40,759 bases of DNA from an uncultured Methylophaga sp. (GTDB lineage: Bacteria; Pseudomonadota; Gammaproteobacteria; Nitrosococcales; Methylophagaceae), in NCBI GenBank assembly GCA_913055695.1, contig CAJXKF010000012.1, positions 1-40,759 of the forward strand, given 5' to 3'. Shown piece after piece: positions 16,559 through 27,014 of the stretch. The first letter of the stretch is position 1. Every line of letters starts with the position of its first letter. Both the position numbers and the translations under genes were made by a program. Below the pieces are notes generated by a model. It was given only the letters and a program-made list of their open reading frames with translations. It did not search any database and was not told the DNA's origin.

Positions 16559-17380
16559 TCAGGCACTGGCGAGGTCACGGGCATTGATCGCGTGACGCAT
16601 TTCAGCCAGCAGACCGGCAACCGCGGCCGGCAACTCATCCAGCTTGTCAGCATGTTCTTCGATACAGCGAACCAGGGTGGAGCCGACCACTACCGCATCA
16701 GCAATTTCAGACACCGCGGCGGCTGATTTGCCATCGCGAATACCGAAACCGACACCCAACGGCAGTTGGGTCGTCTCACGCAATTGCGACAGTTTCTGGG
16801 AAACCTCACTGACATCCAGCGCTGCAGCACCGGTGACACCCTTAATCGAAACATAATAGATGAAGCCGCGGGCGAAGCTCGCAATCGTTTTCATACGCTC
16901 AGCTGAAGTGGTCGGCGCCACCAGGTAAATCGTGTCAATCTCATGCTCATCCATGATTTGACGGAATTCATCAGACTCTTCTGGCGGCACGTCGACGGTA
17001 AGCACGCCATCAACCCCGGCATCTTTGGCCATTTCGGCAAAATTCTGATAGCCCATGGCCTCGATGGGATTGGCATACCCCATCAGCACAATCGGTGTTT
17101 CCTTGTTCTTCTCACGGAATTTTTTCACCATTTTCAGCACCTGTTTGATGCTGACGTCGTTTTTCAGCGCACGTTCGCAGGCTTTCTGAATGACCGGCCC
17201 GTCACACATCGGATCGGAAAACGGAATACCGAGTTCGATAATGTCAGCACCGGCGTCAACCAGCGCATGCAATAAGGGCACGGTCACCCAAGGTTCCGGA
17301 TCACCGGCTGTGACATAAGGGATCAGTGCGGTCTGACCATCGGTTTTTAAACTTTCAAAACACTGGCTAATGCGACTCAT
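16559..17380 (-). CDS. trpA: Tryptophan synthase alpha chain
   Basis: Splits indole-3-glycerol phosphate to indole and glyceraldehyde-3-phosphate; the indole is channelled to TrpB. The 273-residue TIM barrel carries the catalytic E49 (DIIELGIPFSDP) and D60 (MCDGPVIQKA) at the same positions as in the classic enterobacterial enzyme. GFGI and the phosphate site VVGSTLV are near the C-terminus. It follows trpB by 10 bases and precedes accD by 21. Confidence 0.97.
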   Translation of the reverse strand: MSRISQCFESLKTDGQTALIPYVTAGDPEPWVTVPLLHALVDAGADIIELGIPFSDPMCDGPVIQKACERALKNDVSIKQVLKMVKKFREKNKETPIVLMGYANPIEAMGYQNFAEMAKDAGVDGVLTVDVPPEESDEFRQIMDEHEIDTIYLVAPTTSAERMKTIASFARGFIYYVSIKGVTGAAALDVSEVSQKLSQLRETTQLPLGVGFGIRDGKSAAAVSEIADAVVVGSTLVRCIEEHADKLDELPAAVAGLLAEMRHAINARDLASA

Positions 17381-17390
17381 TGTGGCTCCC

Positions 17391-18611
17391 TTAGAAATTC
17401 AAACCAGCCATGGCTGCGACTGTGTGCATATCCTTGTCACCGCGACCGGACAGGTTGATAACAAGTGATTGATCCTTGGACATTGTCGGCGCCAGCTTGC
17501 TGACATAGGCCAGTGCATGGCTCGACTCAAGCGCCGGGATAATGCCTTCGGTACGGGTTAATTCATGGAACGCGGCGAGCGCTTCATCATCAGTCACAGA
17601 GACATAATTGGCTCGGCCGATATCTTTCAGCCAGGCATGTTCAGGGCCAACACCGGGATAGTCCAGACCGGCTGAAATCGAGTGAGTCTCGATAATTTCA
17701 CCGTTCTCGTCCTGCATCAGGTAGGTACGGTTGCCGTGCAGTACACCAGGGACACCGGCACTCAGCGGTGCTGAATGCTGACCGGTTTCGATACCGTGCC
17801 CTGCCCCCTCGACGCCATACATGGCTACAGACTCATCTTCGATGAAGGGATAGAACAAACCGATGGCATTGGAGCCACCACCGATACAGGCAACCAGGGC
17901 ATCCGGTAACTTCCCGGTTTTATCCATCATCTGCTGCTTGGCTTCACGACCAATGACTGACTGGAAATCGCGGACCATGGCGGGATAAGGATGCGGCCCT
18001 GCCACGGTACCGATGATGTAGAAAGTATCATCGACATTCGTCACCCAGTCACGCAGCGCTTCGTTCAAGGCATCTTTCAGGGTACGTGAGCCCGACTCCA
18101 CCGGCACCACCTGCGCGCCCAGCAATTTCATCCGGTACACATTCTGCGCCTGACGTTCAACGTCTTCAGCGCCCATATAGACGACGCACTCCATACCCAG
18201 GCGCGCAGCCACAGTGGCCGTAGCAACACCATGCTGACCGGCACCGGTTTCGGCGATAATGCGGTTTTTGCCCATGCGTTTTGCAAGCAGTGCCTGACCA
18301 ATGGTGTTATTCACCTTATGGGCACCAGTGTGGTTCAGATCTTCACGCTTGAGATAAATCTGGGCACCGCCCAGTTTTTGCGACCAGTTCTCAGCGAGGT
18401 AGAGCGGTGAAGGCCGGCCGACGAAGGTGCTCAGATCCTTGTCCATCTCTGCCAGAAACTCAGGATCATCACGATATTGCTGGTAGGCCTGTTCCAGTTC
18501 GTAAATGGCTCCCATCAGGGTTTCGCCGACAAAACGGCCGCCATAAGGACCGAAGTGTCCCCGTGAATCCGGGAAATTATTAAAGTAATCATGGATATGC
18601 TGTTCAAGCAT
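17391..18611 (-). CDS. trpB: Tryptophan synthase beta chain
   Basis: PLP enzyme that condenses indole with L-serine to give tryptophan; works as an alpha2beta2 complex with TrpA. The 406-residue protein has the PLP lysine K99 in [15 protein letters not shown]. Also present are [16 protein letters not shown], the phosphate-binding GGGSNAIG and the C-terminal SGRGDKD. Its ATG overlaps the trpF stop by 8 bases (ATGCTTGA), so translation is coupled. Confidence 0.98.
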   Translation of the reverse strand: MLEQHIHDYFNNFPDSRGHFGPYGGRFVGETLMGAIYELEQAYQQYRDDPEFLAEMDKDLSTFVGRPSPLYLAENWSQKLGGAQIYLKREDLNHTGAHKVNNTIGQALLAKRMGKNRIIAETGAGQHGVATATVAARLGMECVVYMGAEDVERQAQNVYRMKLLGAQVVPVESGSRTLKDALNEALRDWVTNVDDTFYIIGTVAGPHPYPAMVRDFQSVIGREAKQQMMDKTGKLPDALVACIGGGSNAIGLFYPFIEDESVAMYGVEGAGHGIETGQHSAPLSAGVPGVLHGNRTYLMQDENGEIIETHSISAGLDYPGVGPEHAWLKDIGRANYVSVTDDEALAAFHELTRTEGIIPALESSHALAYVSKLAPTMSKDQSLVINLSGRGDKDMHTVAAMAGLNF

Positions 18612-19218
18612 TAGCTACCTCTCTCATAAAAGCGCTGATCTTGTCATGACTTTTTATTCCCTTTTCGCTCTCGACGCCACCACTGACATCGACCGCGAAA
18701 GGTCGCACTTGTTGTATTGCTTGCTGAACATTGCCAGCATTCAAGCCCCCGGCCAGAATGACGGGTCGATCAATATCGGCAATCAAAGACCAGTCAAACG
18801 TCTTACCGGTACCGCCCGGCAAACCCGGCTGATAGGCATCCAGCAGAAAACCAGATGCTTCCCGGTGGGCTTCGGTTATTTGTTTCAGGTCCGTGCCCGG
18901 TTTCATTCTGACAGCCTTGATATAGGGCTTATCAAACTGTTCACAGAATGCCGGACTCTCATCACCGTGAAACTGAATTATATCAATGGGTAGTGCGTCA
19001 AGACACTGTGAAACCAGTTCTTTTTCAGGGTCGACAAACAAACCGACGACTGAAACAAACGGAGCAATTCCTGACACAATGTCCTCAGCCTGCGCAATGC
19101 TTATGGCGCGCGGGCTCGGCGGATAAAACACCAGACCAATCGCATCTGCACCGGATTCCGCTGCAAAATCAGCATCTTGGCGACGGGTCATGCCGCATAT
19201 TTTGACACGGGTTCTCAT
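18604..19218 (-). CDS. trpF: Phosphoribosylanthranilate isomerase
   Basis: Catalyses the Amadori rearrangement of phosphoribosylanthranilate, third step of tryptophan synthesis. The 204-residue TIM barrel shows [12 protein letters not shown] at the N-terminus (catalytic C8), the segments [13 protein letters not shown] and IQFHGDESP, and near the end the catalytic aspartate in [16 protein letters not shown]. There is no clear ribosome-binding site before ATG 19218. It sits 36 bases after truA, as in Pseudomonas-type gene order. Confidence 0.96.
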   Translation of the reverse strand: MRTRVKICGMTRRQDADFAAESGADAIGLVFYPPSPRAISIAQAEDIVSGIAPFVSVVGLFVDPEKELVSQCLDALPIDIIQFHGDESPAFCEQFDKPYIKAVRMKPGTDLKQITEAHREASGFLLDAYQPGLPGGTGKTFDWSLIADIDRPVILAGGLNAGNVQQAIQQVRPFAVDVSGGVESEKGIKSHDKISAFMREVANA

Positions 19219-19254
19219 TGCGTTCTGAAATCGTTCTGTGATCGTTGTGATACT

Positions 19255-20040
19255 TTACCAGAGCACCGGAAAACCCGACACTGTTGGTAAGGAATATTGC
19301 TCAGGATAAAGTACATCGACCAGGTAGAGTCCATCTGGTGGTGCTGTGATTCCGCCGCGGCTTCTGTCGGCGCTGCGTAATACCTCACCGGCCCACTCCA
19401 CCGGTTTGCTGCCATCACCGATTGCGGCCATGACCCCAACCAGATTACGTACCATGTGGTGCAGAAAGGAGCGCGCTTCAACATCGACGGCAATACAGTC
19501 ATGTTGTTTGCTGATCTCGATCTTGTCGAGTGTTTTGATCGGGCTTTTGGCCTGGCATTCGCTGGCACGGAATGCCGAGAAATCATGGCGGCCCACCAGT
19601 TGCTCCGCCGCCGCACGCATGCGGTCGATGTCAAGCGGATGGTGATGCCACCACATACGCTGATGATGCACTGCAGAACGGCTCAGCCGGTTCAGGATCA
19701 GATAGCGGTAGCTGCGTTTGATGGCACTGAAGCGGGCATTGAAATCATCATCCACTGGTCGCACCCAGCTAACAGACACATCTTTGGGGAGATTGGCATT
19801 GATACCCAGAAGCCAGCCGCGCTGTTCCCTTAGTGACTCGCTATCAAAATGAACAACCTGATTGAGCGCATGTACACCGGTATCGGTTCTACCCGCGGCG
19901 AACACCTCTACTTCATGATTGGCGACTTTACTGACGGCCTTTTGCAGTTCGCCCTGAACGGTGCGGGCGTGAGGCTGGTATTGCCAGCCGCAAAAATGAG
20001 TTCCGGCATATTCAACGCCGAGCGCAATCCTCACAGCCAC
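19255..20040 (-). CDS. truA: tRNA pseudouridine(38-40) synthase
   Basis: Isomerises uridines 38, 39 and 40 in the anticodon stem-loop of many tRNAs. The 261-residue protein has the catalytic aspartate D53 in AAGRTDTGVHALNQVVHF and the C-terminal RSFLHHMVRNLVG segment. The start codon is GTG: either 20040 (gap of 6 bases after fimV) or an in-frame GTG at 20034. The short gap to fimV indicates co-transcription. Confidence 0.95.
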   Translation of the reverse strand: MAVRIALGVEYAGTHFCGWQYQPHARTVQGELQKAVSKVANHEVEVFAAGRTDTGVHALNQVVHFDSESLREQRGWLLGINANLPKDVSVSWVRPVDDDFNARFSAIKRSYRYLILNRLSRSAVHHQRMWWHHHPLDIDRMRAAAEQLVGRHDFSAFRASECQAKSPIKTLDKIEISKQHDCIAVDVEARSFLHHMVRNLVGVMAAIGDGSKPVEWAGEVLRSADRSRGGITAPPDGLYLVDVLYPEQYSLPTVSGFPVLW

Positions 20041-20046
20041 CCCCGC

Positions 20047-22671
20047 CTAGGACAGGGAATTGAGCAAATCCTGAGCCCGATTCTTCTGTTCGTCGTCACC
20101 TTCCAGCAGCACTTCATTCAGAATACTGCGCGCGCCCTCAGGGTCACCCATATCAATATAGGCGGCAGCCAGATCCAGCTTGGTCTCGGCTTCATCGATT
20201 TCATCGAGATCACCGATATCAAACTCTAAATCAGGCTCATCAGCACCGGCTGAGAAATCGGTGTCTTCTATGCTTTCCTCAGTCGATTCCGGCTCCATTG
20301 AGAGCGGTTCATTATCTGCTTCAAAAGACAGCGTATCTTTGCGCTCGTCGTCTTCTTCCGTGATGTCAATTTCCAATGGCGAATGGTCTTCGTCTGCATC
20401 GACGGACTCTTCTTTCTCATCAAAACCGAAATTAGTGTCGAATGAGAGCAAGTCCTCATCCAGTTCATCGGCTGGTTTTTTCTTGTCGGACTGTGTTTTT
20501 TCAACTTCTTCAGTTTCAGACTTGCTGTCAGCGAAGTCACTCAGATCAAACTCAAGATGATTGCTCTCTTCGGTTTCAGGCTCGGCCTCTGCCTTTTCTT
20601 CATATTCTGATTCAGTGTCAAAGTCCGGCACTGGCTCGACGGCTGTAATGTCTTCAATATCCTCAGACTCTGGCTGTTGTTCAGCAAAAAGACTGTGTGC
20701 CGGTGCCAGTTCCCGTCCCCATTGCTTGATTTCAGACCACTCATAGCCGTCAGATTCAAAAGGCACTTCTTCGGCCAGCGCAATAAATTCATCTGTCTGC
20801 TGTTGTTTATAGAGCACAAACAGCATTTTGTAAGCAACCAGAGTGTTGTCAGGCTCAAGGTTTCTGGCCTGCTCCAGTGAATTGCGTGCCTGAACGTAGT
20901 CTGCATATCCGACGAACATATCAGCCTGCTCGACCAGCTCAGAGACTGATTTTTCCTGTTCATGCTCCTGCTCTGAGAGCGGCGCATCCGTGATGTCATT
21001 ATTGGCGACGGGCGCTACGACAGTTGGATTTGAGGTCTGTTTATGCTCGTCCTTGTCCATCTTCTTGACAGCTTCATCCCAGGTCACTTCACGGCGGCTA
21101 CGATGCACCAGCAACCAGAGAAGCAGCAATACAAGAAGCAAGCCCAGCGCTGTCGGCAATTTGTTATTGTTAACAAACTCCTTAACCTGGGCGATGGTTG
21201 ATTTGACCTCATCAGCATCCAGATTCAGCGCTTTGGCTGTGTTGTTGATAACGTCACTGTCTGCATTGCCTTGCCCTGTCTCAGTCAGATCTGATGTCTC
21301 GACTTGCTCCGCACTATCGGCTGCTGGGGTGTTGTCTCCGACAGTCGGCTCTGTTGTATTGGCAGTATCCGGCGTGGCTGCCACATTCATATCAGCGTTA
21401 GCCTGTTGATTCGCTGTTTCATCAGACTCAATCACCGCTTCCGCCTGCGCTGCCAGTGCCGGATCTTCTTCCTCGAGTAATGACTGCAAACGGGCGAGAT
21501 CGGCATCTTTCAGTGAAATCAGCCGGCGCATGGTTTCCAGTTGCTCTTCCATCGCATCCATGCGCTCTTTGAAGTCGATGTTTTCCTGAGTCTGGGCTTC
21601 AATGGTTTCCTGAGCCATCGTCAGTTGCTCAGTCAGCTTTTTAATGTCCTCATTGCCTGCCACATTGGGAGAAGCATCATCCTCAGATGTAGCAGCATCT
21701 TCCGGTGCGACCAGTTGCAGACGACCATCGCCCGGTTCTGATTCTGTTGTGTCGGCGTTTGTATTTGAATCCGGAGTTTCACTGACGGCAGTTGCAGTTT
21801 GTTCTGACTCCGTCGCCGCTTCGCTGCTTGTTGCAGGCTGCTGTTCATTCTGCGAGCTGGTCTCAGTGGTGGTAGTTACTGCTGCTACCGTCTGACGGTT
21901 GCGGTTCTTCCAGGCCTGGTTCTGCTCAGTGAACGCCGCTCTGGCTGCAGCCTCCGACATCGCAGTGATCTCACTACGGGACGGAATCTGCAGCGTCACG
22001 CCGGCTTTCAGACCATTGACATTCTGATTGGTGAAAGCATCGGGATTCGCCTTCAACAGAGCCATCATCATCTGATGCACACTGATATTGCTGTCAGGGC
22101 GTGTTTCCATTGCCACATTCCACAGCGTGTCACTACGTTTTACATTGTAGCTGCTGCCATCAAAACCAGAGCGCTGGGCGTATTGATAGCGGGTGGAACT
22201 GGCTTGCGACGTTGCTGCAGAGGTTGATGACGCAACCGGACGCTCGCCGCCCCTGCTGGCTGCGGTGACATACTCGGGGGGATCCAGCAATACGGTGTAT
22301 TCACGGATCAAAATCCCTGAACCCGCTGTGGCCGTAATCAGAAAGTCCAGGAAAGGTTCTTTAATAGGCTGTTTGGACGTGATCAGGATTTTGCTTCTGC
22401 CACCGGATTCGATGATATCGAACTGCATCTGATTCAGCAGCAGACTGCGGTGAAGTCCGGCTTTAGTGAACTCTGCATCTGAGGCCATTTTTACCTGCAG
22501 ATTGTCTTTCTCTTCGGGCTGCAGTGCAGTGAGGCCGATCTCGGCTCTGAACGGTTCGTTCAGAGCCGACATCACATCGATTTTTCCCAACCCGAAAGCG
22601 TGGCTGGTGAGAGGAGTGAAAAGACCCATCGTGGCAGCTGCCACCATACCGGCCAGAACCTGTTTCTTCAT
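20047..22671 (-). CDS. fimV: FimV-like polar hub protein with LysM domain
   Basis: FimV family inner-membrane proteins organise the cell pole and assist type IV pilus (twitching) function in gammaproteobacteria. The start is the second ATG (22671), correctly spaced from AGAGG, giving 874 residues. Order of parts: signal peptide (about 1-26); the N-terminal FimV domain beginning FGLGKIDVMSALNEPFRAEI; a LysM peptidoglycan-binding domain (YNVKRSDTLWNVA, near 175-235); a Thr/Glu/Asn-rich linker and coiled coil (around 345-400); a TM helix (LGLLLVLLLLWLLVH, near 515); a very acidic cytoplasmic region; and the C-terminal TPR-like FimV motif (LDLAAAYIDMGDPEGARSILNEVL). The position between asd and truA is conserved. 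Confidence 0.93.
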   Translation of the reverse strand: MKKQVLAGMVAAATMGLFTPLTSHAFGLGKIDVMSALNEPFRAEIGLTALQPEEKDNLQVKMASDAEFTKAGLHRSLLLNQMQFDIIESGGRSKILITSKQPIKEPFLDFLITATAGSGILIREYTVLLDPPEYVTAASRGGERPVASSTSAATSQASSTRYQYAQRSGFDGSSYNVKRSDTLWNVAMETRPDSNISVHQMMMALLKANPDAFTNQNVNGLKAGVTLQIPSRSEITAMSEAAARAAFTEQNQAWKNRNRQTVAAVTTTTETSSQNEQQPATSSEAATESEQTATAVSETPDSNTNADTTESEPGDGRLQLVAPEDAATSEDDASPNVAGNEDIKKLTEQLTMAQETIEAQTQENIDFKERMDAMEEQLETMRRLISLKDADLARLQSLLEEEDPALAAQAEAVIESDETANQQANADMNVAATPDTANTTEPTVGDNTPAADSAEQVETSDLTETGQGNADSDVINNTAKALNLDADEVKSTIAQVKEFVNNNKLPTALGLLLVLLLLWLLVHRSRREVTWDEAVKKMDKDEHKQTSNPTVVAPVANNDITDAPLSEQEHEQEKSVSELVEQADMFVGYADYVQARNSLEQARNLEPDNTLVAYKMLFVLYKQQQTDEFIALAEEVPFESDGYEWSEIKQWGRELAPAHSLFAEQQPESEDIEDITAVEPVPDFDTESEYEEKAEAEPETEESNHLEFDLSDFADSKSETEEVEKTQSDKKKPADELDEDLLSFDTNFGFDEKEESVDADEDHSPLEIDITEEDDERKDTLSFEADNEPLSMEPESTEESIEDTDFSAGADEPDLEFDIGDLDEIDEAETKLDLAAAYIDMGDPEGARSILNEVLLEGDDEQKNRAQDLLNSLS

Positions 22672-22701
22672 CTTCATCCTCTCATCTTCCTTATGCGCTG
22701 A

Positions 22702-23724
22702 TCAAAGATAGTTCTCGACCAGGACTTCTGCTATCTGCACGCTGTTCAGAGCCGCGCCTTTACGTACATTATCCGCAACGACCCACAAATTCAAACCTTT
22801 AGGATGGGAAATATCTTCACGGATACGACCGACATAAACCGGGTCCTGACCGGAAGCTTCAGTCACAGCCGTTGGATAACCGCCATCATTACGTTCATCC
22901 AGCACAACGATACCCGGAGACTGCTTGAGTAATTCGGTTGCCTGCTCGGCAGTCATCTTGTCACGGGTTTCAATATGAATTGCTTCGGAATGACCGAAGA
23001 ACACAGGTACACGGACTGCAGTCGGGTTTACCAGGATGTTGTCATCACCCATGATTTTGCGAGTTTCCCAGACCATTTTCATTTCTTCTTTGGTGTAGCC
23101 GTTATCCTGAAACACATCGATTTGTGGCAGCACATTGAAGGCAATCTGTTTGGGGTAGACACCGGCTTCAACCGGACGTCCGTTGAGCAGATCGGCGGTT
23201 TGCTTGGCCAGCTCATCCATCGCCGGCTTGCCGGAACCGGAAACAGCCTGATAGGTGCAGACATTGATACGGGTGATACCGACTGCATCGTAAATTGGCT
23301 TGAGTGCCACCATCATCTGAATGGTAGAGCAGTTAGGGTTGGCAATGATGCCCCGGTTTTTGTAGTCCGCAACCGCATCCGGATTCACTTCCGGCACGAC
23401 AAGGGGGATGTCTTTGTCGTAACGGAACTGAGAGGTATTGTCGATGACCACACAACCGGCTGCTGCTGCTTTCGGTGCATATTCAGCAGACACGCTGGCA
23501 CCGGGTGAAAACAGCCCTACCTGTACTTTGGAGAAATCAAACGTCGCCAGATCTTCTACAACCAGTGATTTGTTACCAAAACTGACTCTGCTGCCGGCAC
23601 TGCGCTCACTGGCCAGTGCATAGACTTTACCGACCGGGAAATTGCGCTGGTGCAGGATTTCCAGCATGGTTTCACCGACAGCACCGGTGGCGCCAACGAC
23701 TGCAACATCAACTTGTTTACTCAC
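22702..23724 (-). CDS. asd: Aspartate-semialdehyde dehydrogenase
   Basis: Reduces aspartyl phosphate to aspartate semialdehyde with NADPH, the branch point to lysine/diaminopimelate, threonine and methionine. The 340-residue protein has the nucleotide-binding VVGATGAVGETML (9-21), the catalytic cysteine C132 in ANPNCSTIQMM, and AVSGSGKPAMDEL and HSEAIHIETR further on. It belongs to the shorter (about 340-residue) Asd type and lies between leuB and fimV, the standard neighbourhood. Confidence 0.97.
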   Translation of the reverse strand: MSKQVDVAVVGATGAVGETMLEILHQRNFPVGKVYALASERSAGSRVSFGNKSLVVEDLATFDFSKVQVGLFSPGASVSAEYAPKAAAAGCVVIDNTSQFRYDKDIPLVVPEVNPDAVADYKNRGIIANPNCSTIQMMVALKPIYDAVGITRINVCTYQAVSGSGKPAMDELAKQTADLLNGRPVEAGVYPKQIAFNVLPQIDVFQDNGYTKEEMKMVWETRKIMGDDNILVNPTAVRVPVFFGHSEAIHIETRDKMTAEQATELLKQSPGIVVLDERNDGGYPTAVTEASGQDPVYVGRIREDISHPKGLNLWVVADNVRKGAALNSVQIAEVLVENYL

Positions 23725-23745
23725 ATTTCACCTTTTATCTTGGGA

Positions 23746-24816
23746 TTACAGAGCTGCGACGACCGCATCGCCCATTTCCGATGTCGATACTCGGGTACTG
23801 CCTTCTGAATAAATATCGGCCGTTCTGAGACCGTCGTCCAGCACCTGGCTCACAGCTTTTTCGATTCGATCAGCCATTCCAGCTTCATCGAGCGTGTAAC
23901 GTAACATCATAGCAGTTGAGAGAATGGTTGCCAGCGGATTGGCAATATTCTGGCCGGCAATATCCGGGGCACTACCGTGGATAGGTTCGTACATGCCTTT
24001 GCTGTTCTCATCCAGTGAGGCGGACGGCAGCATACCGATAGAACCGGTCAGCATGGAAGCACAGTCAGACAGAATGTCACCAAACATATTGGTGGTGACC
24101 ATCACATCAAACTGTTTAGGCGCACGCACCAGTTGCATGGCAGCATTATCAACGTACATATGACTGAGTTCGACATCGGGGTAATCCTTTGCCAATTCTG
24201 TCATGGTTTCACGCCATAGTTCCGTGCACTCCAGCACATTTGCCTTATCGACAGAGCAGACGCGGCCCTGACGTTTACCGGCAATATCAAAAGCGACTTT
24301 GCCGATACGCTGGATTTCACTTTCACGATAAACCAGGGTGTTGTAGCCCTGCTTTTCGCCGTTTTCCAGCGTGCGGACGCCACGCGGCTTACCGAAATAG
24401 ATACCCCCGGTCAGTTCACGCACAATCATCAGATCCAGCCCTGCCACCACTTCGGGTTTCAGGGTGGATGCACCGGCGAGTTGCGGATAGAGAATGGCCG
24501 GACGCAGGTTGGCGAACAGATTCAGTTCACTCCGAAGACCCAGCAACCCCTTTTCAGGGCGAACGCTGATATCCAGTGATTCCCATTTGTAGCCTCCGAC
24601 AGCGCCGAGCAGAATCGCATCAGCCTCTTTGGCCATGGAGAGTGTCGCTTCAGGCAATGGTGTGCCGGTTTCATCATAGGCAGCACCGCCGACCAGACCA
24701 TAATCCAGGCTGATATCCAGCCCTTCAGTGCGTAGTTTTTCGAGAACCTTAACCGCTTCGGCAACGATCTCAGGACCAATCCCGTCGCCGGGCAGAACTG
24801 CTATTTTTTTTGTCAT
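23746..24816 (-). CDS. leuB: 3-isopropylmalate dehydrogenase
   Basis: NAD-dependent oxidative decarboxylation of 3-isopropylmalate, third step of leucine synthesis. The 356-residue protein starts [17 protein letters not shown]. Characteristic segments are [31 protein letters not shown], the metal/substrate region [13 protein letters not shown], and [16 protein letters not shown]. The NAD-binding [18 protein letters not shown] is near the C-terminus. It follows leuD by 30 bases. Confidence 0.98.
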   Translation of the reverse strand: MTKKIAVLPGDGIGPEIVAEAVKVLEKLRTEGLDISLDYGLVGGAAYDETGTPLPEATLSMAKEADAILLGAVGGYKWESLDISVRPEKGLLGLRSELNLFANLRPAILYPQLAGASTLKPEVVAGLDLMIVRELTGGIYFGKPRGVRTLENGEKQGYNTLVYRESEIQRIGKVAFDIAGKRQGRVCSVDKANVLECTELWRETMTELAKDYPDVELSHMYVDNAAMQLVRAPKQFDVMVTTNMFGDILSDCASMLTGSIGMLPSASLDENSKGMYEPIHGSAPDIAGQNIANPLATILSTAMMLRYTLDEAGMADRIEKAVSQVLDDGLRTADIYSEGSTRVSTSEMGDAVVAAL

Positions 24817-24846
24817 TTTGCTTTCTTTAAATTGCTATATCTTGTT

Positions 24847-25485
24847 TCAGGAAAACAGCCAGGGCGCTTCCTGTCTACGTTTGGCTTCGTAGGCTTCAAT
24901 CTCTGCGGTGTGCTGCAGTGTCAGACCGATGTCGTCCAGACCTTCCAGCAGACAGTGCTTTTTGAAGCCGTCAATCTCGAAGTCGATAATTTCACCATCG
25001 GGCAGTGTAATCGTCTGTGCCGGTAAATCAACCTTGAGTTGATAACCCGGTGTGGCTTCCACCTGGGCAAACAGTTTATCAATCAGCTTTTCTTCAAGGG
25101 TAATCGCAAGAATGCCGTTCTTGCTGGTATTGCTGAAAAAGATATCGGCAAAGCTCGGTGCAATAATGACGCGGATACCAAAATCATCCAGCGCCCAGAC
25201 CGCATGTTCACGGCTGGAACCGCAACCGAAATTCTCCCGTGCCAGTAAAATCGTGCCACCCTTATAACGCGGCTGATTCAGCTCAAAATCGGGGTTAATG
25301 GGCCTTTCGCTGCAGTCTTGTCCGGGTTCACCATGATCAAGATAACGCCATTCATCGAACAGATTGGGACCGAAGCCGGTCCGTTTGATGGATTTAAGAA
25401 ACTGCTTGGGAATAATGGCATCGGTATCCACATTGGGTCTGTCCATCGGGATAACAACGCCGGTTTCAACTGAAAACTTTTGCAT
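24847..25485 (-). CDS. leuD: 3-isopropylmalate dehydratase small subunit
   Basis: Small subunit of the aconitase-like isomerase that converts 2- to 3-isopropylmalate; it needs the iron-sulfur subunit LeuC. The 212-residue protein has the swivelling-domain motifs [18 protein letters not shown] and [19 protein letters not shown]. The odd point is that leuC, which usually precedes leuD, is absent: the gene upstream is a YceI-like gene. LeuC must be encoded elsewhere. Confidence 0.97.
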   Translation of the reverse strand: MQKFSVETGVVIPMDRPNVDTDAIIPKQFLKSIKRTGFGPNLFDEWRYLDHGEPGQDCSERPINPDFELNQPRYKGGTILLARENFGCGSSREHAVWALDDFGIRVIIAPSFADIFFSNTSKNGILAITLEEKLIDKLFAQVEATPGYQLKVDLPAQTITLPDGEIIDFEIDGFKKHCLLEGLDDIGLTLQHTAEIEAYEAKRRQEAPWLFS

Positions 25486-25503
25486 GACGCGGTCTTAACC
25501 TCT

Positions 25504-26091
25504 TTACATCGCGTTCAACGTTAAATAAAAACTGACTGGTACCGCCTGACTGATGCTCGGCAGGCCGGCCAGTTCACGTAACTTTTCCAGGCCCTTGACC
25601 AGATCAAAATCAGCCACATTAAGAATCACAGGTTGGTTGGAAACCACCAGAAGTTCTCTTTCACTGATTTTGGTCACCATCAGCGCCAGGTTCACAGCCT
25701 GTTGCTGGCCGTGCAAATCCAGCTCAGCATCAACCACGAGCGGCTTGGATTGGCCGACAGCCAGCTCACTGATAAAAGCCGGATCAATGCTGGCATGCAG
25801 ATCAGCGGTCGGATAAGCACTCACCTCAAAGAAAAACTCTTTCATCCGTGAGTCACGGATTTGAATACCGGTATTGACGCTGGTCAAATCAATCTCAACA
25901 GCCAGTTCACCGGCTTCATTGACTGAGCCTGCGATCCAGTCAAAGTGATGCACTTCCGCAATATTGTTTTTTTTCACAGAAACGAAACTCAGCTGGGACT
26001 GGCCATTATCCAGTTGCCAGGAAGCTGCGCTTGCCACTGAACTCGTCAGAAGCAGCCCCAGCAGGCAAATTGTTTTGTTCAGGTGTTTCAT
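25504..26091 (-). CDS. YceI family periplasmic protein
   Basis: YceI-like lipocalin-fold proteins bind isoprenoid-type lipids in the periplasm; the role of this one is unknown. The start is ATG 26091 with AAGGAG 6 bases upstream, giving 195 residues. A signal peptide is evident (MKHLNKTICLLGLLLTSSVA, cleaved near ASA|ASW). The mature part begins with the family pattern WQLDNGQSQLSFVSVKKNNIAEVHHF and continues with the beta-barrel segments GELAVEIDLTSVNTGIQIRDSRMKEFFFE. It lies between pomB and leuD with gaps of 12 and 18 bases. Confidence 0.88.
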   Translation of the reverse strand: MKHLNKTICLLGLLLTSSVASAASWQLDNGQSQLSFVSVKKNNIAEVHHFDWIAGSVNEAGELAVEIDLTSVNTGIQIRDSRMKEFFFEVSAYPTADLHASIDPAFISELAVGQSKPLVVDAELDLHGQQQAVNLALMVTKISERELLVVSNQPVILNVADFDLVKGLEKLRELAGLPSISQAVPVSFYLTLNAM

Positions 26092-26103
26092 CGTCAACTC
26101 CTT

Positions 26104-26997
26104 TTATTGGTATAGCGGACTGATTTCGCTATCAACGGACTCATGATCCTGGATCAATTCATCAATCGAGCGAGTCAGTTCCTCCTCAACTGCTGACTTG
26201 AGGACAATAATCTCGACCCGGCGATTTTTAGCCCGGTTTTCCGCAGTGTCATTGGGCACCAGCGGCTTGGTATCGGCATAGCCCTCAAGCACAAAACGCT
26301 CGGCCGGTATCTGGCCGGGCTCCAGTAATTCATGTACCACCGAAGTGGCCCGCGAAGTCGACAGTTCCCAGTTAGAGCGGTAGCGCGGTGTATTAATGGG
26401 TACATTATCAGTGTGCCCTGCTACGGCAATACGGCCGTCAGTCGTCAGCAACACATCATGAATCTTTCGCAGAATCGGAATAAAATCAGGGTTAAGACGG
26501 GCATCACCGGATGGAAATGAGCCTTTTTCCCTGATGCGAATCACGATGCGACTGAACTGGCTTTCCACCACAATCAGTCCATCCTGGATTTCCTGCTCCA
26601 GCGCTTCCCTGAACTCCTGGGTCTCTTCCGCGACCTCTTTTACCTGCTGCTGAGCCAACTGTTCTGCATCAGCGGTGACCTTGAGCTGTTCACGGGTTTC
26701 ATCCATTGTATCCTGTCTAACCACTTTCAGGGGAGTCGGTTTGGGTTCACCGGGACTGAACTCCTGCGCAATAATGCTGGTGCCTTCAGGAATTTCGTCC
26801 TGCACAACTTCCCGCTGGACACCAAAGGCATTCTCCAGTGACTTGACGACCATCTTGTATTTCAGCGCATCGATTTCAGCGAAAGAGAGTAGTAATACAA
26901 AAAAGCACATGAGCAGCGACATCAGATCGGCAAATGTCGCCATATAGGCAGGCAAGCCCTCGGCGTCACGCTTGACTCTGTTTGAATTCTCACTCAT
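26104..26997 (-). CDS. pomB: Sodium-type flagellar motor stator protein PomB (MotB family)
   Basis: Forms the ion-conducting stator with PomA and anchors it to peptidoglycan. The start is ATG 26997 (an upstream TTG is ignored), giving 297 residues. The single TM helix TFADLMSLLMCFFVLLLSF (21-39) carries the ion-binding aspartate D24, the same position as in Vibrio PomB. A long linker with coiled-coil character follows, then an OmpA-like peptidoglycan-binding domain (AVAGHTDNVPIN, NWELSTSRA, GYADTKPLVPNDTAENRAKNRRVEI). The TM sequence is of the sodium-driven PomB type rather than proton-driven MotB. It follows pomA by 17 bases. Confidence 0.93.
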   Translation of the reverse strand: MSENSNRVKRDAEGLPAYMATFADLMSLLMCFFVLLLSFAEIDALKYKMVVKSLENAFGVQREVVQDEIPEGTSIIAQEFSPGEPKPTPLKVVRQDTMDETREQLKVTADAEQLAQQQVKEVAEETQEFREALEQEIQDGLIVVESQFSRIVIRIREKGSFPSGDARLNPDFIPILRKIHDVLLTTDGRIAVAGHTDNVPINTPRYRSNWELSTSRATSVVHELLEPGQIPAERFVLEGYADTKPLVPNDTAENRAKNRRVEIIVLKSAVEEELTRSIDELIQDHESVDSEISPLYQ

Positions 26998-27014
26998 AGA
27001 CAAAGGCAGCCGGA

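Noticed and set aside
20180-20560. Serine-rich plus-strand frame within fimV
   Set aside because: It is the reverse of the acidic, low-complexity C-terminal region of FimV (Glu/Asp codons read as Ser/Phe), not a gene.
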